A stretch of DNA of 64,000 nt from Phymorhynchus buccinoides (lineage: Eukaryota > Mollusca > Gastropoda > Neogastropoda > Raphitomidae): assembly GCA_017654935.2 (NCBI GenBank), contig CM065710.1:18199743-18263742 (forward strand), given 5' to 3'. Under the pieces are notes generated by a model that saw nothing but the letters and a program-made list of their open reading frames with translations, did no database searches and was not told the DNA's origin. The position numbers were made by a program, and so were the translations under genes. Shown here one piece after another: positions 49,245-59,473 of this stretch; the stretch's first letter is position 1, and the number at the start of each line of letters is the position of its first letter.

Positions 49245-49690
49245 ATACGTTGAGTCATAATGTTAGAAGTAGACTTGAAAGGGAAGATTGTAACAGGAAG
49301 GTTCCACTGTATCATCAAGTTGTAGCAAGGTCTAATGTCTGGGGTCCGAGCTCTTCTTTGACATAGAGTAGTCTGGATATGTAGGAGGAAACGAAATGGT
49401 GAACATCTGTTGAATCATAATAATAAACTCATATGTTAGAGGGATTCTTAATAGGGAAGATCTTAGCAGGAAGGTTCCACTGTATCAAGTTGTAGCAAGG
49501 TGTTAGGTCTAGGGTCCGAGCTTCAACATAGAGTAGTTTGGATATGTAGGAGAAACAAAATGATGAAAATATGTTGTCATAATAATAAACCCATATGTTA
49601 GAGGGATTCTTAATAGAGAATATCTTAGCAGGAAGGTTCCACTGTATCAAGTTGTTGCCAAGGTGTGAAGTCTGAGGTTCGAGATTTGGG
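49245..49690. repeat. Three-copy tandem repeat, period about 162-173 bp
   Basis: GGAAGGTTCCACTGTATCA occurs at 49296, 49469 and 49631, each preceded by TTAGAGGGATTCTTAATAG-like sequence and followed by CAAGTTGTAGCAAGG and GGTCCGAGC. Units differ by small indels. It is non-coding. Confidence 0.85.
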
Positions 49691-49698
49691 TTGTGACT

Positions 49699-49879
49699 AA
49701 GGCAGTGTACACATACACACGGATGTTCCGCGTGGAACCCCATGTGCAATCCATAAATAAGTAAAAGCAAGAAGAGAAAAAATACACGCATGTGTCCAAA
49801 TTTCCCCATATCCGTATCTTTGTTTCCTTCTTTCTTTTACTTATTGATTATTTCCACGCGGAACACCTGTGCCTGGCCG
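49699..49879 (-). mobile_element. AGGCCGGGTTC-family MITE, copy 3, next to a splice donor
   Basis: Inverted relative to copies at 33617 and 54358. It starts AAGGCAGTGTACACAT and keeps GTGCAATCCATAAATAAGT and CATGTGTCCAAATTTCCCC-type segments. The far end (GCCTGGCC) stops about 12 bases from the host exon at 49891. Confidence 0.6.
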
Positions 49880-49890
49880 AATGCACTGAC

Positions 49891-50124
49891 CATCGCCTTC
49901 CCCGAGATACGTGATGTGCACATCGCGCACGTAGTACAGGCCTAGAAGGTCCACTCTCCACCACAGGACGTGGGTTTGGTTCATTGTCTCCATACGCATG
50001 CCCGATTTGCGTCTGCCGGACGTCTGAAACGGATCAACCATAATGGTGCCTTCCTGGTCAGCCGTGTTCCCGCTGTCATCCTCGCTCTTCCTCACAGGCT
50101 TTTTCATGGCTATTTGGTAGATTA
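49891..50124 (-). CDS. Host gene exon 1 of those visible: N-terminal half of an F-type lectin (fucolectin) domain
   Basis: On the minus strand an acceptor GGTGTTGCAG precedes the exon and a donor GTCAGT follows. The 234 bases (78 codons, phase 1-1) encode IAMKKPVRKSEDDSGNTA, DPFQTSGRRK and WWRVDLLGLYYVRDVHITYL. This is the first half of a fucolectin fold: a start like NIALxKPVRxSS, then the NPWWRVDLG-type strand and YxVxxVxI. Fucose binding in F-type lectins uses His and an Arg-x-Asp-Gly-type motif. Here the equivalent loop reads YLGEGD, so canonical sugar binding is doubtful. NQTH is an N-glycosylation sequon. Joined to 36218-36442 the frame continues without a break. A signal-peptide exon upstream was not found. 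Confidence 0.75.
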
Positions 50125-50962
50125 CTGCAACACCATAACCATCATCATCATTGTCATCTTCATCACCATCATCATCATTGTCATCGTCATTGTCATCATC
50201 ATAATTGTTATCATCATCATCATCATTGTTGTCATCATCACCATCATCATTGTCATCACCATCATCATCACCATCATCATCATTGTCACCATCGTCAAGG
50301 TCATCACCATCATCACCTCATTATCATCATTGTCATAATAAATAAAAAAATAATTCATCATCGTCTTCGTCGTAATTAGCATCATCATCATCATCATCTT
50401 CATAATAATCGTCATCGTCGTCATCAGCACGAGTGACGTCACCATCATCGTCATCCTAATCATTACATTCTTTATCAACTACGACATGTGTATATGTTAG
50501 TCATATTCGGAATTCAGGCATTTACGATATTGTCTATTGCAGATTACTGCAACACCATAACCATCATCATCATTGTCATCTTCATCACCATCATCATCAT
50601 TGTCGTCATCGTCATTGTCACATTGTCATCATCATAATTGTTATCATCATCATCATCATTGTTGTCATCATCACCATCATCATTGTCATCATCATCATCA
50701 TCGCCATCACCATCATCATCATTGTCACCATCGTCAAGGTCATCACCATCATCACCTCATTATCATCATTGTCATAATAAATAAAAAAAATAATTCATCA
50801 TCGTCTTCGTCGTAATTAGCATCATCATCATCATCATCTTCATAATAATCGTCATCGTCGTCATCAGCACGAGTGACGTCACCATCATCGTCATCCTAAT
50901 CATTACATTCTTTATCAACTACGACATGTGTATATGTTAGTCATATTCGGAATTCAGGCATT
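50119..50962. repeat. Tandem 422-bp duplication of a (CAT)n-rich tract, including the exon's acceptor
   Basis: AGATTACTGCAACACCATAA begins at 50119 and again at 50541. Both units continue through similar ATC/CAT repeats to GGAATTCAGGCATTTACG. The duplicated unit starts with the first few bases of the exon at 49891-50124 and its AG, so a second potential splice acceptor lies 422 bp upstream on the gene's strand. Met- and Ile-rich frames are artefacts. Confidence 0.85.
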
Positions 50963-51116
50963 TACGATATTGCCCCCCCCCCCCAAAAAAAAAAATATGG
51001 CACTTCCGAAAACGACTGTTTTGATCGGTCATTTTCAGAAAGCTTAAAAATAATAGACTTTCACCGAATATGACTGAAATGTCAATGCCATTTTTTCCCT
51101 ATTTGAGTGACTGTTG
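50963..51116. other. Short unassigned spacer with C run
   Basis: Contains a C run followed by an A run at 50973-50995, then ordinary sequence. Confidence 0.5.
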
Positions 51117-51120
51117 TTAA

Positions 51121-51626
51121 CCGCCGTTTTGTCCAAATTCCGCCGTTTTGTCTATAAACAAAACGGCGGGGTTAGATCTGCCGTTTTGTCCAAATTTTCT
51201 ATTATGATTTGGACAAAACGGCGGTTCAACAATCCGCCGTTTTGTCTATAGACACTGACCACTGGTCAACCACATCAACAATTGTTCATTTGAACTCCTA
51301 ATACATGTACACTCATTTGCAGTCAAACAGTGACATAAAGTGACCAGTGTCAGTGGTCAGCTTGTTATTCCTTTTATTTAACAAAGATTTTTTTTTAGAT
51401 GAGAACTTGTCAAGAATGAGTTTTTATAACTCCAACTTTCATTTGAACAAAACGGTGGTTCAAAATCGGGCGCCGTTTTGTCCAACCCGCCGTTTTGATA
51501 GACAAAACGGCGGATTGCTGAACTGCCGTTTTGTCCAAATCATAACAGAAAATTTGGACAAAACGGCGGATCTAACCCCGCCGTTTTGTCTATAGCCAAA
51601 ACGGCGGAATTTGGACAAAACGGCGG
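51121..51626. mobile_element. 506-bp CCGCCGTTTTGTCC-family element flanked by TTAA
   Basis: TTAA at 51117-51120 and 51627-51630 flanks inverted ends CCGCCGTTTTGTCCAAATTC and GAATTTGGACAAAACGGCGG. It retains one GACACTGACCACTGGTCA-type repeat (51250-51270) and the AGAACTTGTCAAGAATGAG segment found in the large palindrome. It is thus a shorter relative with a perfect TTAA duplication, piggyBac-like in target choice and non-coding. Confidence 0.8.
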
Positions 51627-51630
51627 TTAA

Positions 51631-52333
51631 CACCGTCAGTCAGATAGGGAAAAGTTTACCGAATTGCGTTTCTGATGTGTAGCTGTACTGGGTTGCATTA
51701 TTGAGCACTACTAGTATGTGAGGTTCTTTTGTTGCTTTCTTTTAAATAAACAATTTTACGATTGTTTCAATCATTTGTTTCAAGCCATACTTATTAAAAC
51801 TATGTTTAAGGCTACGATCGCTATTTGAACACATGTGAATAATCACTATTTTGTGACAAGACGAATGGATGGATAGGTTAAATTACATGACTTAGTAAAT
51901 CCTACAAAAATACTGTATTATTGTTATTCTTAAACATAATCATAATCAATGATATAAAAAAAATCTATGGATGAAATAAAACATGATGTGAATTGGAAGG
52001 AGACAACAAAAAAGCATAAAAATACAACCATGTTTGGGGCGGATCAGCCAGTCATGGGAGGGGGTAGCTCCAAGTGTTGGGGTGGGGTGATGGGTCTGGG
52101 GGGATTGCCTCCCAGAAGCTGATGATAATTTGAATGTAAAAGATGCATTCAAGGCTTCTCGTGAGAGAATAACTGTAGCATGGAACTACAATTTGTCTTC
52201 CTCTTTTTCTTTCCATTTTTGTTGTCTGAGGGGGTGGAACCCCTGTAACCCCCCTCAAATCCATCTTTGATGCAGTACCAAGTCCATGACAGTGTGGAAA
52301 ATATAATTGAACACTATGATATTTTAACAAACT

Positions 52334-52339
<6 letters not shown>
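51631..52339. other. No gene seen
   Basis: AT-rich sequence with short frames. A GGGGTGGGGTGATGGG-type G-rich patch lies at 52077-52105. Confidence 0.45.

Positions 52340-52378
<39 letters not shown>
52340..52378. repeat. (CT)n microsatellite
   Basis: Short CT run of about 38 bp. Confidence 0.95.
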
Positions 52379-52382
<4 letters not shown>

Positions 52383-52783
52383 GTTATTTCCCTCTCCCTT
52401 CTCTTTTCTCTCAATTCATCTTATGAACGCGCGCGCATACTCTCTTTTCTTTTACCTAGATGCGTGGTTGTTGAAATGACGTAGTAGGATGACGTTATGT
52501 GATAATGACGTTTGTGCATAGTTACCTAAACGAGTTTACACACAAAGTATCGTAGCAACAAAGAGCTAGGATATTTTGATATTGATGAATTAGACTTTTG
52601 AATTGTTATATAAATGTAATGCATGATGGAATGCTTTGTCAAATGTCAATTGTTAACGTATTATTCTCCAGAAGGGAGTTAAGTTGTGGGTTAAAACGAA
52701 GAAGCATCGGGCTCTTTGGAATGGTGCATGAACACATTGTAAAAGGGCAATGTTCCTCCGCATAATTAGTTCCTTTTTCAGAG

Positions 52784-52793
52784 TATAAATAGG
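52784..52793 (+). promoter_or_regulatory. TATA-box-like TATAAATAGG upstream of the Gypsy-derived frame
   Basis: TATAAATAGG lies about 45 bases before the integrase-tail frame. It resembles an LTR or RNA polymerase II core promoter. No matching LTR downstream was identified. Confidence 0.3.
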
Positions 52794-52804
52794 GGAGATT
52801 TTTC

Positions 52805-53075
52805 CCAGATCGGGCAGAGTTACAACAGACTCTCAGTCGTGAGAAGACAAAAGAAGATATATGACAAAACGTCAAAAAGAAGAAAGTACCAGATAGGGTC
52901 AAGGGTATGGAGATGGTACCCACCAAAAGCTAATCAGAAACTGGGGTTAGGATGGACAGGTCCGTATAATATAACTGGTTTGGTAGGAGAAACCACAGTT
53001 ATTATACAAAAGCGGACTGATGGTCCACTGGTATATGTTCATAAGGACGACCTTAAACCATTTGAGGAACAATAA
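52805..53075 (+). pseudogene. Gypsy-type LTR retrotransposon fragment: integrase C-terminal tail
   Basis: The frame reads QSYNRLSVVRRQKKIYDKTS, then RVWRWYPPKANQKLGLGW, TGPYNITGLVGETTVIIQ and VYVHKDDLKPFEE, ending TAA at 53073. The order RRQKxxYD, a hydrophobic VWxxxP strand, KLGxxWxGPY and HxDxLKP is the C-terminal (SH3-like and linker) region of Ty3/Gypsy integrases, which binds DNA during integration. Protease, reverse transcriptase and the integrase core are absent. There is no ATG in frame, so it is not an independent gene as it stands. The frame is intact and is followed 28 bases later by a zinc-finger ORF. Confidence 0.8.
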
Positions 53076-53103
53076 CTTATGCCAGTTCGTCTGTTGCAGT
53101 AGC

Positions 53104-54028
53104 ATGGAAGCTGAAGGAGGGGAGACGAAGAGGTGCAAAATCTGCGGGGAGGAGTTCGAGAGGAGGAATCCATTCCGAAAGCACTTGAAAAGACATCTGA
53201 ACAAGAAGAAAGCGCCAGCTAAGAAGGAAGGTGGAAGAAAAGAAGAAAAAGCAGTGAGCAGAACGGAAGAAAAGGAGGGACTGGCAAAAGGAAAGAAAGA
53301 AAACGTAGAATTGATGAAGAAAGAAGATGGAATAGAAGTAGAAGAGGAAGCAGAGGAAGAAGAGGCGATGGAAGAGAATACAAGAGGAGAAGAAGATAAG
53401 AAAAAGAAGGAAATAGAAGAAAAGGAGATAAAGACTGTCGAAGAAAATCACAAGATACGCATGAAGGTTGATAAAAAAGACGGTAAAAGCAAGAGATGGA
53501 ATAGAAGAGAAAACTAAAATGAAGAAAAAGCAGACGGAGACAGAAAGCAAAGAAGGCAAGAAGGAAAGAAAAAAAAATCAAGAAAAGCAAGACAGAGGCG
53601 AGTGAAAATGAGGAGACGAATAAAGAAAACGAAGAAGGCAAGAAAGAAAGGAAACAGATCAAGGAGAGAGAGAGACCGATGCAAATGAAAACAAGGAGAA
53701 GAATAAAGAAAATGAAGAGATGAAGAAGAAAGAAGACGAGGAAGGCAAGAAAGAAGCGAAAAAGATTAAGGAAAAAGAGATAGAAGTAAGTGAAAACAAG
53801 GAAATGGATGAAGAGCAAGAAACACTAACAAAGAAGAAAGCAAACAAGGAAGACAAGAAAAAGAAGAAACAGATCAAGAAAAGAAAAACTGAAGCGGAAA
53901 GGAACACTGAGAAGAAGGAAGAAGGAAAGGTGGAACAAGCAAAAACTATGGAAGGCAGAAGCAAGAAAAGAAGAAATTCCGAAGAAATAGAAAAGATGAG
54001 TTTTGTTCTTTTGTCTGGTGAGCAATAA
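53104..54028 (+). pseudogene. C2H2 zinc finger plus Lys/Glu-rich repeat ORF downstream of the Gypsy integrase tail (frameshifted)
   Basis: ATG at 53104 opens a 137-codon frame ending at 53517. It has one finger, CKICGEEF to FRKHLKRH (C-x2-C-x12-H-x3-H, residues about 10-30), followed by a charged Lys/Glu tail likely to form helix. Past that stop, Lys/Glu coding continues in other frames to a TAA at 54026. It contains an internal repeat with EEGKKERKQIKE, EEGKKEAKKIKE and KKKKKQIKKRKTEA words at about 84-105-bp spacing, so the original protein was probably near 300 residues before frameshifts. AATAAA overlaps the final stop. Its position after pol is where Gypsy elements may carry an extra ORF. 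It may instead be a short intact 137-residue protein. Function unknown. Confidence 0.5.
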
Positions 54029-54357
54029 AATATGCGAGGATGATTTTATTTGGGGAGAGTGGTAATAGAAAGCAATTGCCAGTAATTGCCACTACACCTC
54101 TCGCATGAAAGAACCCTTTCAGTCTGCAGATTCAATGTGTACTGAATGGGCTGAGACTATTAACTCTTTCGTTTCCTTGTGTCCTTTCTGGGTGGTGGTT
54201 TTTCTTTCCGTTATAAATGGGGGGGGGGGGGGGGGCAGAGAGATACGTCTGCCCCCCCCTCTCCTCGAAGCCATGGGGGGGGGGGGGGGGGGGGGTCAGT
54301 GGTCTTGAGTAGTCTAGATAGCTGAAATGAGTAGTTTTGGTGCAAAATGTGTAGTTT
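54029..54357. other. No gene seen; two G runs
   Basis: G runs at about 54219-54236 and 54275-54294 flank a GCCCCCCCCT stretch, so the segment can fold back on itself or form quadruplexes. Confidence 0.6.
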
Positions 54358-54513
54358 AGGCCGGGTTCACAAGTGGGTGAAAGGATAAAAGTTTACGCAT
54401 AATGGGGAAATATTTGGACACGCGCGCAAATATTTTCCCTTCTTTGTGTCACTTATTTATTGATTGCGCACTGGTTTCTGCACGGAATATCCGCTTATGT
54501 GTGTACACGGCCT
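54358..54513 (+). mobile_element. AGGCCGGGTTC-family MITE, copy 2
   Basis: Starts AGGCCGGGTTCACA and ends TGTGTACACGGCCT, imperfect inverted ends, 156 bp. The interior matches 33617-33810 (GATTGCGCACTGGTTTCTGC, AATATCCGCTTATGTGTG). It is non-coding. Confidence 0.75.
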
Positions 54514-54657
54514 TATTCATTAAACCATCAAACAATGTTCACCGAAAATGAGTAATTAGAGCATTATTTTCAATTTTGAAGAGTGCAGAGGTCCAAATAG
54601 AGTAGAATACTACTAAAAAGAGTAGAGTAAACAGGTCTGCTCTCTCAGTGTCTCTTT

Positions 54658-54715
<58 letters not shown>

Positions 54716-54727
54716 CTCTAACTCTCT

Positions 54728-54772
<45 letters not shown>
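54658..54772. repeat. (CT)n microsatellite
   Basis: CT repeats with CTAACT and CTTTCT interruptions. Confidence 0.95.
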
Positions 54773-54775
<3 letters not shown>

Positions 54776-54894
54776 GTCTCTGCGTATGTTTTTGCGTTGA
54801 GTAAATGATCTCCAAACTTTTATGTTACACGTAACATGTTCATTATGATACTCTTACTCCAGCACCATACACGATACACGTATAAAATCGTATG

Positions 54895-55836
54895 GGGATG
54901 CGAAGCGATTGGGTCATGCGAGTCATAAAGCTTGTGAAATACTTCTGTCTATGCGACTGGCTGCCACCGCCAAAGCCATGGTACACGAACAGTACCAACA
55001 CCATCTCCAAATCTATACGGACGGCTCGGTCCTACAAGATGGAGAAGTTGGAAGAGCCTTTGTGATCCCAGATCTGGGAATCACCAAGAAGTTCCACCTG
55101 AACAAAGGAGTCAGCATCTTCACTGCTGAACTGCTAGCCATCCTCATGGCATGCAACACTGTGAACGATATGCCGCAGCCCCCCAGAGCAGTCATCATTC
55201 TGCCAGACTCGAAATCCTCACTCCAAGCCCTACAAAAGGGAGGCACAAAATCCAGACAGGAACTACAAATGGAAATCAAATTCCTAGCCCACCAAATCAT
55301 CTGTAAAGGAAACAGATCTGACACTCATGTGGCTCCCCTCCCACTCGGGAATAAAGGGTAACGACTTATCAGACAGAGCTGCAAAATCGGCCACAAAGAT
55401 CGGAACGCCCTTCGATCTGAAACTTTCCCAAACCGAAGTCGTGAACAAGGTACGCACCTATGTTCACAAGTCCCGAATTGACTACATGAAGGATTACTGC
55501 CAGTCTCACGGCTATCTCCACCACCCAGACATAGGTAACCCAAGAATACCGAATCTGCCCAGAAAGAACCTATGGTTACTGATGCGACTCAGAACCAACT
55601 GCCGGACGGCTGCCCTCCTCGGCAAGACATGTGAGTGTGGAACTGACACCTCACTGGACCACCTCCTGACAGAGTGCCCAGCACTGGCTGACACTACGTC
55701 ACCCCTCTGGGTGTACAGGCACACCCACGGCCTCAAAGCTTACGACTTTCTTACGCCTCACCCCTCCCTAGGGATTGAGCCAATGAAAGTCCTGACCGAT
55801 AGCCTCATTTCGAGTGGTCTTGGCGCCTGGTTCTAG
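54895..55836 (+). pseudogene. I-like LINE fragment: RNase H domain and C-terminal zinc knuckle
   Basis: The frame encodes LQIYTDGSVLQDGEVG (first catalytic Asp), IFTAELLAILMA (Glu), IILPDSKSSLQALQ (Asp) and, after a one-base frameshift near 55312, LMWLPSHSGIKGNDLSDRAA (His and last Asp). These are the four acidic positions of RNase H. The tail has LMRLRTNCRTAALLG and CECGTDTSLDHLLTEC (C-x-C-x7-H-x4-C). Among LINEs, an RNase H after the reverse transcriptase followed by this knuckle marks the I group (I, Nimb and relatives). The reverse transcriptase is missing, so the copy is 5'-truncated. It ends TAG at 55834. Confidence 0.82.
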
Positions 55837-56335
55837 CAGCCACCCACTTCGATAAATTGATCAGGGTTAAGCCTTACGCCGAAAAAGACTAAGGGTTCCC
55901 ATGCTACTCTCGTAGGCCATGGCAACCCAAAGACTTAACACCTGTCCTCTGGCCTGTGTGGCCGGGGGATGTCCCAGCAAGGGTATTCTACCCGAATTGG
56001 GTCCCCCATTGGATCACGTGGATTCATATTAATACCAGGGGGGTGGTTCTGAAAAGCGAAACCTTGGGATTTGAAGATGTGCCAACAAAGCAATGACTAG
56101 GAGAAGGCCGAGCCAGCTGGAAAGCCATCAAATCGAAATCTATGACCAAAACAGTCTCTTAGCTCACGAGCCTGACGATAGTAGTACACTGCACCGAAAA
56201 CGCCTTCCAAAAAACCTGACATCCTTTACGAAAAGACAGCCCAGTCTTCAAGAAGAACGTCCATAATGATCTGCGATCAATTGGACGATAATCTCACTCT
56301 CTCTCTCTTTTAAAAAACCCACAAATTCCGAAACC
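55837..56335. other. Likely LINE 3' UTR and spacer; no gene
   Basis: Contains GGTTAAGCCTTACGCCGAAA and TCTCGTAGGCCATGGCAACC, consistent with the 3' end of the preceding I-like element. The next I-like element begins after it. No frames of note. Confidence 0.5.
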
Positions 56336-56339
56336 TGAT

Positions 56340-57272
56340 AAGTCTCTAAATAATTCACATGTGATAAATGCTCCCCTCAAGTATGCCGAGCTCGCTATGT
56401 CCCTACGCTTAATAAAGAAAGTTAATAAAGCAACTGGAGGGGATCCCATCTCCTACCGCCTAATAAAACAACTCCCCTTATCATTCCTAAATATCCTCCG
56501 TCACTTTTACTCCAGGTGTTGGACTGAGGGGGTGGTCCCACAGGCGTAGAAAGAGGCGCAAGTAATTGGGATCCTGAAACCTGGTAAACCAAGACAGGAT
56601 CCCAAGAGCTTTAGATCTATCTCCCTAACCCCTCACCTGGGTAAGGTGTATGAGAGAATCGTAAAACAGCGATTGGAATACTTTTTACAAAAAAATAATA
56701 TTCTCCCTACTTTCCAGGCAGGCTTCAGAAAACATCGAAGCTGCATGGAACATGTCTGTAAGCTGACCTCCCATGTCAGAAAAGCGTTTAGTTGAAGAAA
56801 AAGGGTTCTTGAAACCTTCTTCGACATAAAGGGAGCCTACGACTCCGTCTGGCATGGGAAACTGCTCCAAAAAATTAGCGACCTCGGCATAGAGGGGAAC
56901 ATGTTCAACTTTATTCGTTCCTTCCTTCATAACCGCACTATGACTATCAAAGTAGGTCAGGCACACTCCAAAACCCACAAAGTAGATATGGGAGTGCCTC
57001 AGGGCAGCATAGTTGCGCCAACTCTTTTTAACATCATGCTTCATGATATGAAATCTATTCCTTTCAAAGGAACACGTATTTCCATGTACGCTGATGATAT
57101 AGCTATTTGGACCCTCACCCCCAGGAAAAACAATACTACTTATTCTGATATTTGTTTTAAACAACACCAAAAATATACAACGGTTATAGCTAACTACCTC
57201 CGGGAAAATGGTTTTGCCCTATCCCTAAATAAATGTGAATTCATGGTTTTCTCAAGTTCCAACAACAATAAA
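56340..57272 (+). pseudogene. I-like LINE reverse transcriptase, part 1 (interrupted)
   Basis: One frame carries ATGGDPISYRLIKQLPLSFL, ILKPGKPRQDPKSFRSISLT, FQAGFRKHRSCMEHV, motif A (FFDIKGAYDSVWH), FIRSFLHNRTMTIKVG, motif B (MGVPQGSIVAPTLFNIM) and catalytic motif C (MYADDIAIW). Two in-frame stops (TAG near 56547 where Trp is expected, TGA near 56793 where Arg is expected) look like simple transitions. Catalytic Asp residues remain. The frame runs into an 862-bp insert at 57273 and resumes in phase at 58147. The sequence is related to the fragment at 54895-55836 but is a separate insertion. Confidence 0.85.
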
Positions 57273-58134
57273 GAATTATGTATTAGAGAAATGGTTGCAA
57301 TTTAGAATGTTTCTAACCTCTTTGTATGCATTTTCTCTAGTTGTTGCATCTTTCTGTATGCACTTTTTCTTGTTCTCAACAAATCTATTTTGTGTGTGTA
57401 CAGGATTGGTCACACCAATGGGCGTGAAATTAGGTGCACTCCTGCGTGCGTGTCACTGTGTGATTGTAAATGTATTATTATGCTTCTGAGCAAGCGAGTG
57501 ATTTTGTTTCTTGCGCGTCTTTCACTTTAACGTGATTTATTCGCTTTGGACGTTGTGGTGAACCTTTTTCCTTGATGATCATGTAAAATATTTCGAAATA
57601 AACATTTGCAGTATCTGCAGCTTGTTGAAACCTTTAAAAAAAATGATTAATAATAATAATAATAATCAAAAAATTAAAAAAAAAATCTTAAAAAAACAAT
57701 CAAACAAAAATGTTGCAATATTTGGCAATTAATATCACCACTACTAGTTGACACTTCCGGTTCGAATTTAGTATTGCAATGTAATCACTATTCTATGAAG
57801 CCGTTTTTAAGTTATTGAAGATATGGTTGATGGTGTATTAATTAAATGTCAATGGTTGATATTGCGTGCATAATTGTTTGATGTTGCATATACGTGCGCG
57901 CGTGCACACACTCGCGCACACTCACGCACACACACACACACACAAATTAATGGCACAGCTACACACAAACTTCTACGTCATTACCGAAACCCAGGGACAC
58001 TTATGTAACGGACCTAAAAACACTAAAACTATACCGAAGAAAAATGTCCATCTAGATCATCACACAGACCATAATTACTAGATGAGAGAGAGATAGAGAT
58101 AGAAAAAAAGAAGAAAAAAAAGAAAACACAAAAA
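57273..58134 (+). mobile_element. 862-bp insert with 12-bp TSD and A-rich 3' end
   Basis: AACAACAATAAA occurs at 57261-57272 and 58135-58146, and removing the insert plus one copy rejoins the LINE frame in phase. The 3' end is A-rich (about 58103-58134), as expected of LINE-mediated retroposition. Inside are an AATAAA at about 57596, an A run at 57634, AAT repeats, and a short CA tract near 57927. No coding domain is recognised. It could be a processed transcript copy, a SINE-like unit or a composite. Confidence 0.75.
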
Positions 58135-58146
58135 AACAACAATAAA

Positions 58147-59400
58147 ACTTATTCTGAACTGGATATTTGGCGTACAAGAGTTCAATCTAGTCCCCGGGTG
58201 AAATTTTTGGGTGTGGTATTGTATTCCAGTTTGACATGGTCTGCGCACCTTTCATACACCATAAAGAAAGCGTCCAGAGCTCTCGGCTTCATAAAAGTTA
58301 TTTCTAAGGAAGCATGGGCTAAAGACGCAAAAATTTGAACCTATTTAACCCGAACCCTGCTAAGAAGCCGTCTTACCTATGGGATGGAGGCTTTTTACAC
58401 AATTCCTAAATCTCAATTCAAACGGTTGCAAGCCGTGGAAACAAAAGCCTTAAAAACTGCCTTAGGTATACCACAGTATGCCACAAATAACTTAATTTGT
58501 AGAGATGTTGACTGGCTTCCTCTAGACAGATATATGAAGCTACACTGTACCTCCAGTTTGATCCGATTATTCTCCTCTAAACAAGGATCAGCAGAAGAAT
58601 TTTTTCAAGACTATTTAGAGTCCTCCAACATTATTTTAACAAGATTAAAACGTAAGCATCCCTGCCTACATGCCAGGGTCATAGACCCAGTTACTTTTAC
58701 GAAAGACCTTTTTGATAAGGCAGGAGTTAAACTGGAGGAAGTTACCCCAAGAATAGACCATGAATGTCCACAGTGGGAACGGGAGGATGCGATATATGAC
58801 ACCTCTTTACATCCAAGGTATTCAAAACAAAACGATATTAACCTGCTTACTATAGCTGCCAAAGAAAAAATATTTAGTCTTAAAAATTACTTATTGGTTT
58901 ACACAGACGGTTCCAAAATCAATGAACAAATAGGATGCGCTTTTACCATCCCATCCCTACAAATCTCTAAATTGTTTAAATTAAACAATAATATTTCCAT
59001 TTTTAGTGCAGAATTGTGGGCCATACTGGAAGTTGTAAATGATATAAATTCCTTTCCCAATCCACCGATTAGTGTTGTTGTCCTGACGGATTCCCTATCC
59101 TCTGTGAAAGCCCTTCAGGGCAACACCAAACTGAGATTGGAAGTAATAAATTAAATAAGATATGTTATACACCAACTCAAACTCAAAGGTGTCAATGTCG
59201 CGGTGACATGGATCCCGTCTCACTGTGGAATTAAAGGAAATGATCGGGCCGACCGGGCGGCTAAGGCTGTGGCGGTCAGCCAGATTGGCACTCCGATTAA
59301 CATAGGACTCTCTGTCAGCGAAATTAAGAATCTTCTGAAGGCTGAGAGCCGTAAAGAGTGGAAGAAAGATCTGGAAATATATGCGAGAACCCGGGATTGC
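58147..59400 (+). pseudogene. I-like LINE, part 2: thumb, RNase H
   Basis: Continues with SPRVKFLGVVL, a TGA near 58336, SRLTYGMEAFYTIPK and LGIPQYATNNLICRDVDWLP. RNase H follows: LLVYTDGSKINEQIGCAFTI (Asp), SIFSAELWAILEV (Glu), VVLTDSLSSVKALQ (Asp), then a TAA near 59152 and VTWIPSHCGIKGNDRADRAA (His, Asp). Similarity to the related fragment stops near DLEIYARTR, and the zinc knuckle is absent, so the 3' end is truncated or recombined. All stops are in one frame, indicating point decay and not frameshifts. Confidence 0.85.
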
Positions 59401-59473
59401 GATAGCCAAATAGAACCTAAAGGCTTGTTCCTCCGGGTTCCTTTCGCTGTCCAAGCCCTGAATTTCAGGTTTA

